Shown: piece after piece, positions 33,846 through 46,509 of the stretch | Numbering within the stretch: position 1 is the first letter of the stretch | Layout: each line of letters begins with the position of its first letter | Source of the DNA: Zingiber officinale | Lineage: Eukaryota > Streptophyta > Magnoliopsida > Zingiberales > Zingiberaceae | Assembly: GCF_018446385.1 (NCBI RefSeq) | Contig: NC_056000.1 | Span: forward strand, 51,740,722-51,804,721 | Direction: 5' to 3' | DNA: 64,000 bases | Notes under the pieces: model-generated | Told to the model about the DNA's origin: nothing | The model's input: the letters and a program-made list of their open reading frames with translations, nothing else | Database searches by the model: none | Made by a program: the position numbers and the translations under genes

Positions 33846-34348
33846 AATTATATGATGAGTTTCAATAAATGATATGATTTAACTGATCAAATTTGCGAAG
33901 GATCATCAATGAAATTGATCGTCTTTATATAACAAATCAAACATCAAGTGCATGGAAGATCTCAATATCTGTAGATATTTGACATACTTGACTAGCAAAC
34001 AAAAATATAAATATATGAAAAATTAACACTATATGTTTCCAACACTTAAATATGTAATCAAAAGAGATAAAGCAAGAAAACTTTTTCTCAATCAAAAAGT
34101 GTTTGTTGTGGAGCGTTGGCGAAGTGACAATGGGAGCGCTGGAAGCAAACGACAATGGTGCTGGTGATAGTGGCATGCGGCGATAGCAACGTGGATGACA
34201 ACAACATCAATGTGCGACGGAGGATTTTGAGGATAAAATTAGGGTTAGGGAAAGAATAATTAGGGGATTATGAGAGGAAGAAGACCATGAGAGAGAAAAA
34301 ATTAGAGGGGATTAGGAGGAAGACACGGGAGGAGAAAGGGAGAAACTC
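33846..34348. other. Unassigned spacer
   Basis: AT-rich, then purine-rich near 34230-34350. No gene or repeat is recognised. Confidence 0.4.
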
Positions 34349-35046
34349 TAAGTCGAGATCTTGACTAGATTCCGGTCTCGAGGAGACGAAATCTAATTAC
34401 TATTCTGTTTGATTTTTAACTGTGCTAATACTATGTTTTGCAGGATATATATCTTATATTTTCCTCTGGACTAACGTTTTCTTGCAGGAAGGAATCTGCT
34501 GGAAAATGAGGGTCCGGGCGCCCGGGATGGTTCCGGGCGCTCGGAGGTCCGGGCGCCTGGGAGGGATCCGAGCGCCCGAAGGTAAAATTTTATCCCAACG
34601 TTGCCTCACCAAATGGAGCTCACTGATTGGCTCGGCTACATCACAATCAGGCGCCCTGAAGGTTCCGAGCGCCCCGAATCTCCTATATAAGGAGGGTCAA
34701 GGCTGGAGTCAGAACACAACTCATGATTCATTCTCTGGTGCTCCTGTGACGTTGCGAAGACAGTCTGACAAACACTCTACTCTTTTCATTCTTCTTTTTC
34801 TTGTCAGTTTTGTTTTTCTTCTTAGCTTTTCGTGTACTTTAAGTTGTATACATTTATTTTAAATTGCTAGTGAATTGCCCATCGAAAGCACCCTTGCGTG
34901 CGGGCCTTGGAGTAGGAGTCGACATAGACTCCGAACCAAGTAAAAATTACTTATGTCAATTCTCTCTGCATTTATTATTCCGCTGCTTACTCGAGATTTT
35001 TTAATCGATATTCACCCCCCCTCTATCGAACGCTTACGATCCAACA
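34349..35046 (+). repeat. 5' LTR of SIRE-type element, 5'-truncated
   Basis: It matches 42405-43064 but lacks the first ~400 bp of the 3' LTR. It contains GGGCGCCCGGG-type palindromes (about 34516-34575), TATA motif TATATAAGGAGG at 34684 and the end CCAACA. Confidence 0.82.
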
Positions 35047-35315
35047 AGTGGTATCAGAGTAGGTACCACTCTGATTTGGTGTAACCACCAATCAGACAGG
35101 GGGTGAAACCAATTTCTTTTCTTTTTTTCAATTTTCAAATTTTCGTAATTTCCCAAACTGGTACTATTACCTTTTTGGAATTTTTTTTCGTCGCAATCAA
35201 TCTGAATTGGTGCAACACCAATTCAGTTCTTAAATTATTTCTATCTTATCCCGCACTACTAATACAAAACCTAGTCTTGGGACCTTCTTTTGTCTACTTT
35301 TTTCTTGTGTGCAGG

Positions 35316-36075
35316 ATGTCTCAAATTGAAAACTTCAGCACAGTACATCCTCCCCTGTTCAACAGGGATGATTTTTCATATTGGAAGAAGCGTATGGAAG
35401 TTTATCTAAAGACGGATTTCGACCAATGATTCAACGTCACAAAAGGCTACAGAGCACCAGTTGACAACTCCGGAATTCCACTGGACCCGGAACAGTGGAC
35501 TCCATACATGAAAAAGAAAGCATCAACGGGCTTCAAAGCTCTCAACACGCTAGAATGCGGGTTGACGAAGGAAGAATTGAACCGGGTCGGACCATACTAG
35601 AATGCGAAAGAACTATGGGACAAGTTGATCGAACTACAAGAAGGCCCTCAAAGCGACTTGGGACGACTCTTCCTTGGACGAATCGGAGGCTGAAGATCAG
35701 AAGCACCAGAGCCACCTCGCGCTGATGGCCCTCGAAGAAAAATCGGACGAAGAATCGGAAGACGGGTCCGAACCCGAATCGAGCCACGAGTCCGTACTCG
35801 TTTCCGAAGGTCCCGACGAAATAAATTTTAATTTAAATAGAAAATTCTTTAAAATTATTGCATGTCTAAATAGAAAATTAGTTAAACTAGAAAAAGAAAA
35901 CAAATTGCTCCTTGAGGAAAATCAAAACCTTAAGGAACAAATCAAAAATTCAAATCCAACTCAAGACCTAACACTTGAGGAGGAAAATTTAAAAATGGAA
36001 GTTAACAAATTAAAAGAAATGCTAGAAAAATTTACAACTAGATCTAAGAATTTAGATCTAATATTAAATAATTAA
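35316..36075 (+). pseudogene. copia gag, broken
   Basis: It begins MSQIENFSTVHPPLFN at 35316 with the usual YWKKRMEVYLK motif, then meets a TGA near 35427. Further Gag pieces continue in other frames to about 35650. An acidic stretch (35690-35815) and a coiled coil (35850-36060, KLEKENKLLLEENQNLKEQ) match the C-terminal Gag extension of SIRE-type elements. A zinc knuckle was not found. Confidence 0.75.
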
Positions 36076-37690
36076 AAAGTAATTTACAACAAAATCGGAC
36101 TTGGCTACAAGTCAAATTCGAATAAAACATTTAAATCGTTAATAACTCAACATAAACAATCAAGTAAAACTTGGGTTCCAAAAGCGTGCTTAACCACGCT
36201 AGTAGGACTTAACCAATACTACATACCCAAAGAAAACATATATTATGTAAAATCAAATGAATCAACTCAAAAACCAAAATACAAACCTAGACCAACAAAT
36301 TCAAAATCTAAATATTTAAACCCTACTAAGACTTAGAATATCACCAAGTCAATTATAGCTATAAAAAGAACAGACATAAATCAAAAACTAAAAATAAAAA
36401 ATAAAGGCCAATAATTCAGGGGAGGCTCCAGAATAGCTGGCACCTCTAAAACTAACCTACCCGAAAGGGTAACCCAAACTAATATACCTGGCAGGGTAAT
36501 TAGGACTAATTAGAAAGGGAACAAATTTAACTTGACCTATGGTACCGGTGAAGTTTTGGATGATAGTACGTTAGAGAAGCTTAGTTTATGCATGTCTAGG
36601 AAGATATGACTTCGACCTGGTGCATTTGGCTAAGTGGAACTGACCAAAGCTACCCTTTATGGATCCTAACCAGTTAGACAAAGATTTTGTATTAAGTTCA
36701 GTGGCTATTTGGAAAATCTCGAAGACATGGTTACTCTAATGATGTCCAAGTGACTCACCATAGCCTAGAAGTTTATCCAAAGAATACATATTTGTTGAGC
36801 CCAAAACTAAACCTGAATCTAGCATAAAGTTAAACCAAACCCTAAAACTGAACAAAATTCATCTCACAAAATTATAGGATTCTTTGATTGAAAACGTAGA
36901 TCGGGTGAAATACTAAGGACTCAATAAAATTAAATTAAAATAAATTAAAATAAAATAAAATAAAATAAAATAAAAATAAAATAAAAATAAAAATAAAAAT
37001 TAAATTAAATTAAATAAAAGCTTAAATTAAAATTAAAAGTAAAATTAAAATTAAAATTAAATTAAAATTAAATTAAATTAAATTAAAATTGAAATTAAAT
37101 CAAATTAAATTAAAATCCTTTTAAAAAATTATTTTGAAAAATTATTTAAAAAAAAAAACTTTAAAAATTTCTTTTAAAAACTTTAAAAATCATTTTGAAA
37201 ATTCTTTTAAAAACTTTAAAAATTCTTTTAAAAATTATTTTAAAAAACTTTGAAAATTCCTTTTAAAAACTTTAATTTTTTTTTAAAAAAATATTTTAAA
37301 AACTTTAAAATTCTTTTAAAAATTAAAAATTATTTTTAAAATCCTTTTAAAAACTTTCAAAATTATTTTAAAATTTTTTTAAAAAACTTAAAAAATCATT
37401 TTGAAAATTCTTTTAAAAACTTTAAAAATCATTTTAAAAATTCTTTTAAAAACTTTTAAAAAGTATTTTAAAATTCTTTTAAAAAGTCTTTTAAAAACTT
37501 TAAAAAATTCTTTTAAAATTATTTTTAAAAGTCTTATAAAAACTTTAAAAATATTTTTTTTTAAAAAAAATCTTTTAAAAACTTAAAATTTTATTTTAAA
37601 ATTAAGTTAAAAATTTATTTTAAAATTAACTTAAAAATTTTAAAATTAACTTTAGATTGATTTTAAAACTAATCTAAAAATTTATTATAA
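36076..37690. repeat. Decayed gag tail and A/T low-complexity tract
   Basis: 36076-36900 is stop-riddled former coding sequence. 36925-37110 is built of AAAT/AAAAT repeats. 37115-37690 is a degenerate repeat of 'ttttaaaaactttaaaaatt' with a ~25-30 base period. Confidence 0.7.
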
Positions 37691-37699
37691 CTTAAAATT

Positions 37700-40600
37700 T
37701 TATCAGCCTGAACTTAAACTAATTCTAGTTCCTACCTGTTGTAGGAAACAAAGTGGATTTTGGACAGTGGTTACTCCAAACATATGATTGGAGATCACAC
37801 CAAATTCACCAAACTTACTTACAAAAGCTTAAGAACAGTTACTTTTGGAAACAATGGCAAACTCAATGTAATTGATATAGGTAACATTGAGCTAAAATTT
37901 GACTTCATTATTACAAATGTCTTACTTGTTGAAAATTTCAAGTATAATCTCCTAAGTATTAGTCAATTGTGTGACACTAGGTATAAGGTTAGGTTCTTAT
38001 CTACGGAATGCTTAATCAAACACCTAGATAATCCTACGATAAGTTTAAAAGAGTTTAGAAAAGACAACATTTATGCAATTAACTTAACCACTTCTTCAAT
38101 TAAGTGTTATTTAACACAAAAAGAAGAAACTTGGTTATGCCATAGAAGAATGTCACACATAAATTTCAGAAATATAAGCAAATTAAATGGATTAGTTAGA
38201 GGCTTACCAAAATTACCTAACTTAGACTCTACCATATGTAATGCTTGTCAACAAGGCAAACAAACAAAATCTACCCACAAACCAATTAATTAATCTCAAA
38301 CTAATTCAATACTATAACTTTTACATCTAGACCTGTTTGACTCCCATGGGGTCAAAACAATAAACGGTAGTTTATATTGTCTAGTAATAATAGATGACTA
38401 CTCTAGGTTCACTTGGGTAAAATTCTTAAAAAATAAGGATGAAACCTTTGAAATTTTTACAAACTTTTGTAAACAAGTTGAAAATGAAAAAGATCTTAAA
38501 ATTAAGAGAATTAGAAGTGATAATGGGGGAGAATTTAAAAATTATAACTTTAATAAATTTTGTCTTGAAAATGACTATCATTACGAATTTTCGTGCCCTA
38601 AAACTCCTCAACAAAATGGGATTGTAGAAAGAAAAAATAGAACTTTACTTGAAGCCTCTAGAACTATGTTAAATGAATATAATCTTCCCAAATATTTTTG
38701 GACAGAAGCTGGTAGTACAGCTCGCTACGTGCAAAATAGAACAACCCTAAATAAAGTACATAATAAAATCTTTTTCGAAGTTTATTATAATAAACAACCC
38801 AATATAAAATATTTTAAAGTATTTGGGTGCCCAACCTTCATCTTAAACACAATGGAACATTTAGGAAAATTTACTTCTAAAGTAGAGAATGGAATTTTTG
38901 TGGGATATTCACTCAACAGTAGAGGATACAGAATATATAATAAGGATACATTAAGAATTGAAGAAACCACCAATGTAAAATTTGAGGAATCCAAACCAAA
39001 CTTAGATCAAACCCAACTTCAGCCAATTGAGTTCATTCAAAGCAATAGTAATCAAGAAGAAACCAATCAAGATTTAAATCATGAAGAGGAAGAAAGAACT
39101 CAAGAAAATCAACCTCTTAGAACCATAAGAGCCAACCCAAATCATCCAATTGACCAGATAATTGATGATTCAAACCTAAGGGTTCAAACTAGGTTATCCT
39201 TTAGAAACCTAAGTCAGATTTCTTTAATTTCAAAAATCAAACCTAAAACCATAGTTGAATCCTTACTTGACCTAGATTGGGTCATAGCTATGTAGGAAGA
39301 ACTAGCTCAATTTGAGCGAAATTAAGTTTGAGATTTAGTACCACCACCCAAAAATAAAAAAGTAATAGAAACAAAATAGGTATTTAGGAATAAACTAAGT
39401 GAAACTGGGGAAATTACTATAAATAAAGCTAGGCTAGTTGCTAAAGAGTTTAGTCAAGTATAAGGACTTGACTATAATGAAACTTATGCCCCAATAGCTA
39501 GATTAGAGCCCATTAGAATGTTACTCAGTTATGCAGCCCATAAAGGGTTCAGATTGTATCAAATGGACATTAAATCTGCCTTCCTAAATGGATTAATAAA
39601 AGAAGAAGTCTATGTAGGACAACCACCTGGGTTTGAAAGTCTAGAACATCCTGACTATGTATTTAAATTAAAGAAAGCTTTATATGGACTTAAGCAAGCA
39701 CCTAGGGCATGGTATGAAAGGCTAACTTCTTACCTAATATCCAAAGGGTTCAACCAAGGTCAAATTGACCCAACCCTATTTGTTAAGTCAATAAAAGAGA
39801 ATATCTTTATGGCCCAAATCTATGTAGATGATATAATTTTTGGTTCAACTAATTTAGAATTTTTAGATGAATTTACAAACCTAATGGAACAAGAATTTGA
39901 AATGAGTCTAGTAGTCAAATTAGCTTACTTTTTAGGATTACAAATCAAACAAACAAATGAAGGTAATTATATTTATCAACAAAAATACACTAAAGAATTA
40001 CTTAAAAAATTTGGAATGGAAAATACTAAAGAAATAAAAACACCTATGGCAGTAAACACAATCCTAGATGACGATGTCAATGGAAAATCAATTGACTTAA
40101 AATACTATAGGAGTGTCATAGGTAGCCTATTGTACTTAACTGTAAGTCGACCCGATATCTTATTTGCAGTTAGTATGTGTGCTAGATACCAAACATGTGC
40201 TAAAGAATCACATTTGACACAAGTCAAAAGAATCTTTAGATACCTTAAAGGAACAACAAATATAGGTATTTGGTATCCTAGAACTAATAATTTTGAATTA
40301 ATAGGGTATTCTGACTCAGATTATGCTGGGTGCAAATTAGACCGCAAAAGCACAAGCGGTGGATGTCAACTACTAGGTCCATCATTTGTTAGTTGGTTTA
40401 GTAGAAAGCAACACTATGTTGCTCTATCTACAACGGAGCCAGAATATATAGCCATAGGAGAATGCGTTGCACAACTATTATGGATGATGCACACTTTAAA
40501 AGATTTTAACTTAAACCTTACAAATGTAAAAGTATTAATTGGCAATATTAGTTCGATTAATTTAACAAAAAAATCCAATGCATCATTCCAGAACCAAACA

Positions 40601-40721
40601 CATTGAAATTAGACATCACTTTATTAGGGATCATGTCACTAAAGAAGACATTGAACTCAAGTACATTGAGTCAAAATCTAATTTAGCTGACATATTTACT
40701 AAACCCCTCCCTGAAAAGTGA
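37700..40721 (+). pseudogene. copia pol: protease, integrase, RT, RNase H
   Basis: Protease: LDSGYSKHMIGDH at 37760. A GAG-pre-integrase region follows with WLCHRRMSHINF and the zinc-binding end CNACQQGKQTKS (38240-38280). Integrase core: VIIDDYSRFTWVKFL near 38385, RSDNGGEFKN near 38512, QQNGIVERKNRT near 38610, then [27 protein letters not shown] (39550), [18 protein letters not shown] (39675) and [11 protein letters not shown] (39821). RNase [20 protein letters not shown] (near 40308) and ADIFTKPLPEK at the end. Stops occur near 38290, 39292, 39322, 39328, 39379 and 39461, with a frame change in an A-run near 40565. The RT/RH frame 39518-40606 is otherwise open. Confidence 0.9.
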
Positions 40722-42005
40722 GTTTAGTAATCTACGTAGAAAATTAGGGATGCGTCTAATAGATTAGGAATTCTAAAATTGTTTTCAAAAATGGTTATTT
40801 TCAAATTCTAAGGTAAAATACTTTTATGTTTTCAAAATTTCCTATTTTTAGATTTTCAAAAACAGTTTTAGCCTTAGTCTAGGACAATCCCTTAGAAAGC
40901 ATGTTCCCCTAGGGCTAGTACTTGAGCATCTTACCAACACCTTAGGATTCCCTTGTTTGTGATTGCCAAACATAGAAAGAGGTGAGATGCATAGGTAAAT
41001 TGCCTGGACTTAAGATGCTCATTTCAGTGCATCGACATAAGTCTGGGCGTTAAAACCCAAACAGATATTAATCAGGTTAAGTCATTCAATTTAGTCAAAC
41101 ACTACCTGATGCTTAGACTTAACTTGACTAACCAAGTGAAAGCTGTTATCCTCTAATAGTCAGTGAGTAGCTAGCTGGTTAGACAGATTTTGTAATGTCA
41201 GGTTTAGGGGGAGGTTAATTATTTTTATACTTATTTTAAAATTAATTTTTAAAAAATACCTCTTTTTTAAATTAAATCAAACCTAAGTGTTTTAAAAACT
41301 TATTTGGATCTTTTAAAATTAGGTTTGAAAGTTAAAATCATTTTTGAAAATTAGCTTTATTTTCAAATTTTAAACTCTTCAAATTCAATTTTGAAAATGA
41401 CAACTTCTAAACTTAGTTTTTGATTTAAACCCTCCAAACTTAGGTAAAAAGCTGGTTTTTGAAAATTGGATTCTTCATTATGGTATTTTTCGAAATTATT
41501 CTACTTAGATTTAAAAACATATTTTTGAAAATTGGAGGTTACAGACTTAGAGTTGAAAATAAATTTTACTTAGTTAAGTTTTACAAACTCAAACTTGATT
41601 TTACTTAGTTTTAAAAACTTGACTTGTAAATTAAACTTAACTCTAATATTTTTTTTTCAAAAGATTAAGTTAAAATTACAATTATCTTTAAAGTTAAACG
41701 TAGCTACTTTTTGAAAAAGATAAGAGTTAAAAGCTTAAATTCTATGGTTTTAACTTAAACTCCCCCAAGATGATCTGACTTACATTTCTAAATATTTTTT
41801 CTTGCATTTTTTTAATTACAAGTTACCTTGTTGTTCTGTGTTTTTTTGATGAATGCCAAAGGGGAGGGTTAGGTGGTTAAGTCAATTAAAACAGAGCAAA
41901 AATAACAAAATTTAAAAAGCTAACTTAACAACCTTATGCTTGTTTTTTATTTGCATATTTTTCACTAACTTAACCAGGTTGTTATTGCATCAAAAAGGGA
42001 GAAAT
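40722..42005 (+). other. 3' non-coding region of SIRE-type element
   Basis: AT-rich sequence between the RNase H stop and the polypurine tract. No env-like frame is supported. Confidence 0.6.
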
Positions 42006-43064
42006 TATTGGTGCGGTTGACACTAACGGTCTAACTCAAGTTTTGATTAATGACAAAATAGGTTAAGTAGGTTTTGTTGTTATATAACACTCTGATCGAG
42101 TGTATAGGAGAATCCCAGACAGGTCGACGGGCTGACCTGATGTCTGGTACGAAGCCCAGTTAGGTCGACGGGCCGATCGGATAGCTGGCACGAAGTCCAA
42201 ATGGGTCGACGGACTGACCGAATGTTTGGCACGAAGTCCAGCTAGGACGACGGGCTGACCATATAGCTAGCACGAAGCTCAGACGGGTTGAAAGGCTGAC
42301 TGGACGTCTGGCAGATAAGTTAAGGTAAGTCACTGGAGGGGAGTGATTGTGAGGGCGCGTTCCCGAGAAGGGAACTTAGGCGCCGATCCGACTTAGAACC
42401 ATTTCAGAACTCTAAGTCAATATCTTGACTAGATTCCGGTCTCGAGGAGACGGGATCTAATTACTATTCTGTTTAATTTTTAACTGTGCTAATACTCTGT
42501 TTTGCAGGATATATATCTTATATTTGTCTCCGGACTAACATTTTCTTGCAGGAAGGAATCTGCTGGAAAATGAGGGTCCGGGTGCCCGGGAGGGATCTGG
42601 GCGCCCGGAGGTGAAATTTTATCCCAACGTCGCCTCGCCAAGTGGAACTCACTGATTGGCTCCGCTACGTCACAATCAAAGCGCCCTGAACCTCCTATAT
42701 AAGGAGGGTCGAGGCTAGAGTCAGAACACAACTCACGATTCACTCTCTTGTGCTCCTGCGACGCTGCGAAGACAGTCTGACAAACGCTATAGTCTATACT
42801 CTTTTCATTCTTCTTTTTCTTGTCAGTATTGTTTTTCTTCTTAGCTTTTCGTGTACTTTAAGTTGCATACACTTATTTCGAATTGCTAGTAAATTTTCCA
42901 TTGAAAGCACCCTTGCGTGCGAGCCTTGGAGTAGGAGTCGACACAGACTCCGAACCAAATAAAAATTACTTGTGTCAATTCTCTCTGCATTTATTATTCC
43001 GCTGCTTACTCGAGATTTTTTAATCGATATTCATCCCCCTCTATCGAACGCTTACGATCCAACA
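42006..43064 (+). repeat. 3' LTR of SIRE-type element (~1.06 kb)
   Basis: It follows the polypurine tract and starts near TATTGGTGCGGTTGACAC. It contains 'gacgggctgacc' repeats (42120-42310), the GGGCGCCCGG motif, TATATAAGGAGG at about 42696, and ends GATCCAACA. Confidence 0.8.
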
Positions 43065-43249
43065 TACTAAAATCTTCACATATCTCCCTAGGTTAATGAG
43101 AAAATTTTTTAGGACCATTATTGCCCTAATTACCATATTGTATCATACAACTTAAAGAATAAATAAGTCCATATACTTGATATTTGTGATATAAGAATGT
43201 CAATTCATTACAATCTCTCAAACAAGAAGATTGAAAGGGATATATTAGT

Positions 43250-43515
43250 TGAGGCCTAAGGCCAATTATCATTGGTGCCAAGTCACAAGTTTAATCCCAC
43301 AATTAAGACTTTGTTCCTCGAATTCAAGTATGGATACCAAACATGGGTATAAATATTAAATATTAAATATTAGATGGCAAAAATAAATTGATAAAAGTAT
43401 AATGGATGAGGCATAAGGGTACACTACCATTTATGCCAAAGTCACAAGTTAAATCGCATGGTAAGGCTATGTTGCTTGAACTTAGATATGAATTTCCAAC
43501 GTGAGTATAAATGTA
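43250..43515. repeat. Diverged ~155-bp tandem duplication
   Basis: Blocks 'gaggc.taaggc', 'ccaa.gtcacaagtt.aatc', 'ggtataaat' and 'cttga/gaattcaa' recur about 155 bp apart. Age and origin are unknown. Confidence 0.55.
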
Positions 43516-43648
43516 GATTTAAGAGTAAGACCATATGGATTTATTTCAACACGCGTTGGAGTATAGAGATTCTGTTTAATCCTAAGATATAGTTTTGTTT
43601 TTTTAAGTAGATCATCTAAATTTATCCCAGCATGCTTTAACAAATCCG

Positions 43649-45715
43649 AAAGCATGTTGACCGATTCTGTCCGAAAGCAGAGAAGACGGTAAACTGAGGA
43701 TGTAGCCAAAAGTTTGACCAGACGAAGACTTCATGTTGTCCTGCAACACAAAAGTGTCAGTGCCGGATCGGGAAGGGGTTTCCAACGTTAGCCCTTCGAC
43801 GCTCAAGCCAATTTCCGGTGATGTGGAGAATAGCAAAAATACTGTAGCAAAGAACGTGTCAAATAGCAAAGTTTGCTCATACCTCCGCCTATAGATGGGA
43901 ATCCCCTTTTATAGTGTCATTATCTCAAAGCGTATGCACGTTTTCCCAAATGTCCTAGGAAAAGACAAGTCAAAAAGTGTCCCTGATATCTTTCATTAAA
44001 TGAGCATGTAAATCTCTGATGTGATAGGTTAGAAGCTTCTAAAGTACAATTTGTCGGCTGAACATGCTTTATTGTTAGTGGCACAAACATCCAAAAGGGT
44101 ACGAGGAGATACGGGGGTGGGTCTCACTGTAGGCAGATTGTCGTTCGATCGACCAGGACGTCCTTGCACGGTCGTGATGCTCAGGGTGGTCTTACTCCGC
44201 TCGACTTTATTCGTTGTCGGAGGGCTGCCCTTACCCGGACGGGCATGCTGCTCGTCCGACCACATATGGTCCGCTCGGCCGACTTTAACAGCTTGCTTGA
44301 CTTTGACTTCCACGTTGGCTAGTCTTCCTTGCTTTGACCTATCTTTGGTGGGACTCCTCTTCATCATCGTATCACAAGTCATCCTCTCAAGTCTAGTCGA
44401 AGGAAACTACAAGTTCGGCTGATTGGACAGTTAGTGTGTCCTGGGGCTCTTTCTTCTCAACCGGGTGCTCTAGGATTAGAGCCGTTGTTCGGCTACCATG
44501 GTTAATGGCACCAAAGTTTATAGCTGTCAGTCGGTTGTTGCTCGTTGCACAAGGGTTTATAGTCGTCGCTCGGCTGTTGTTCGTTACACAAGGGTTTATA
44601 ACTGCCGCTCGATTGTTTCTCGTTGCATGAGAGTTTATAGCCGCCGCTCGACTCTGCTCTTCTGATGGCGTGTGGAATAATGCACGGTGGTAAGGGATTG
44701 GCGTGTTTAGTACTTCTCGAAAGGCGTCAATCAGCCTGTTGCTTGGCTTGCGAGCGGCGGAGTTTTCTACTCGGGCTCTAAGATCCGCTTGCTGGCCTGT
44801 TGCCGATATCGCTGGGTTGTTTGCTCGGCCGTCAGCTGTTATCCACTACTACTCCACCATCTTCACAGCTCGTGCTTATATCAACATCTACAAAGCTTCT
44901 TGCGTTAGCATTACCGTAGTAAGTCGTCCGACGTCTTCGATCTTTTCGTTTCAGATGGAGGTGAACTTACCACAAATAACGCTAAATATGTTTCTGTCCG
45001 AAAGTGGAGAAGACGCCAAGCTGGGGATGTGGCCAGAAGTTTGACGAGGTGAAGACTCCACGTAGTCCTGGAACACAAAAATGTCAGTATCGAGCCGGTA
45101 ATGGGTTTCTGACGTTGACCCTTCGAAGCTCAAGTCAGTTTTAGGTGATGTGGAGAATAACAAAAATGTTGTAGCAAAGAACGAGTAGAATAGCGAAGTA
45201 TGTGCATACCTCCACCTGTAGATGAGAATCCCTTTTATAGTGTCACTGTAGTATCGACGCACACATCTCAAAGCATATGCATGTTTTTCAAGCGTCCTAG
45301 AAAAAGACAAGTCAAAAAGTGTCTCAAATATATTTCCTTAAACGAGCATGCAAATCTCTAATGTAACAGGTTAGAAGCTTCTAAAATATGATTTGCTTGT
45401 AGAACATGCTTTGTTGTCAATGGTGCAAATATCCAAAAGGGTACGAGGAGATATAGGGGTGAGTCTCACTGTAGGCTGATCAATATCCGATCGACCGAGA
45501 CGCCCCCGCTCGGTCGTGATGCTCAGGGCAATCTTACTCCACTCGGCTTTCTTAGTTGTCGAAGGGTTGCCTTTACTCGAATGGGCATGTCATCTGTCCG
45601 GACACATATGCTCCACTTGGTCGACTTTGACACTTTACTTGACTTCGACTTCCACGTCGATTAGTCTTCCTTGATTTGACTTATCTTTGATGGGATTCTT
45701 CTTTATCACCGTATA
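43649..45715 (-). repeat. Pair of ~0.7-kb direct repeats with minus-strand TATA boxes
   Basis: Copies at about 43649-44365 and 44995-45715 share ordered blocks ('ctgtccgaaag', 'cacaaaa.tgtcagt', 'gatgtggagaata', 'ctgtaggc.gat', 'gaccg..cacggtcgtgatgctc'). On the minus strand each has ACACTATAAAAGGG followed by ATTCYCATCTA. Between them are 39-bp repeats (44516-44650: 'gtttatag' + 'cgctcgg..gttg.tcgtt'). They look like LTRs of a small unidentified element, but TG..CA ends and a target duplication were not found. Confidence 0.55.
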
Positions 45716-45779
45716 ATTGACTATGAATCAAGTCCCAATATAACAAAAAAAAAAGACAAAGCCTAAAAGGGAAGAGACC

Positions 45780-45875
45780 TCTCTCATCGATGACATCGAG
45801 GGATCAGTGAACAATGTGTTGTAGCTTGAGGATGTCGCCGGCCTTAGTGAAGCTCTGCAGGTAGAGCGGGTTGTT
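45780..45875 (-). pseudogene. TRAPPC2L-like gene fragment with in-frame stop
   Basis: The minus strand reads NNPLYLQSFTKAGDILKLQH, then IVH, a TGA at 45804-45806, and SLDVIDER. This closely resembles the first part of plant TRAPPC2L (TRAPP vesicle-tethering subunit), where a Cys codon usually stands at the stop. The match ends at DER and begins at NNP, with unrelated sequence outside. It is a captured or retained exon piece and not a gene. The adjoining stretch to 45916 is open but not recognised. Confidence 0.7.
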
Positions 45876-45915
45876 CTTTGGAATGCGAAAAGAGCCGCAA
45901 GGGGCATGAGATGCA

Positions 45916-46509
45916 AGGGATGGAAAAATGCTAGTTGTTTATATTAACCAAAGGGGCCGGATTAGAAGGATCGACCTGGCGGCCAACGACGGCAACAGAC
46001 TCGATCATTTGTTATCCTCTGGAAGGAGGGTGGGTGGCTAGATCTACCAAGGCCCAGCGGAGTTTGTTGCGACTTGCGAGAGAGACAAAGGAGCATACCG
46101 CAGATCTGTAGCCCCCGGTAAAGGGCCCCACATCCATCCTGTTATGGGGTGTTGTCGGTTTTAACGGCTATTGAAAATATGAGATGTTATTTTTTAAAAT
46201 TTTTAGTTGGCTCGCTATGTATTCCATCTATGCATATTAATTCGGGAGTAATAATGAAATTCAATTTCAACTAAATTTTCCAACTGTCATTATCGGGCCA
46301 AATCAGAAAGTATTTATAGTAAACGGTTCGTCCAATATTCTTAGGTTATTAATTAATTCAACAAAAAATTTAATTCTTACAACAATTAAGAAGGTGTTCT
46401 ACCCAATAGATATTGATAATTAAATCCTGTAAAATAAAAGTAAAAATGACCTATAATAATTGTTGTTATTTATAAAGATATTAAATTTAAATTTATATAC
46501 TTATTTACT
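45916..46509. other. Unassigned spacer
   Basis: Mixed-composition sequence then AT-rich. No supported feature. Confidence 0.35.

Larger units (their letters stand above)
34349..43064 (+). mobile_element. SIRE-type Ty1/copia element, decayed, 5' LTR truncated
   Basis: The order is partial 5' LTR (34349-35046), initiator-Met PBS (TGGTATCAGAG at 35049), gag (35316-36075), A-rich zone, protease, integrase, RT, RNase H (to about 40721), a ~1.2-kb non-coding tail, polypurine tract (AAAAAGGGAGAAA near 41992) and 3' LTR (about 42006-43064). Integrase before RT marks Ty1/copia. The coiled-coil Gag extension fits the SIRE/Maximus lineage. No target duplication was found. Confidence 0.85.

Noticed and set aside
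43612-43869. Minus-strand 85-codon frame downstream of a TATA-like motif
   Set aside because: A similar frame exists in the second repeat (44951-45310) but it diverges and changes length, so coding is not supported.
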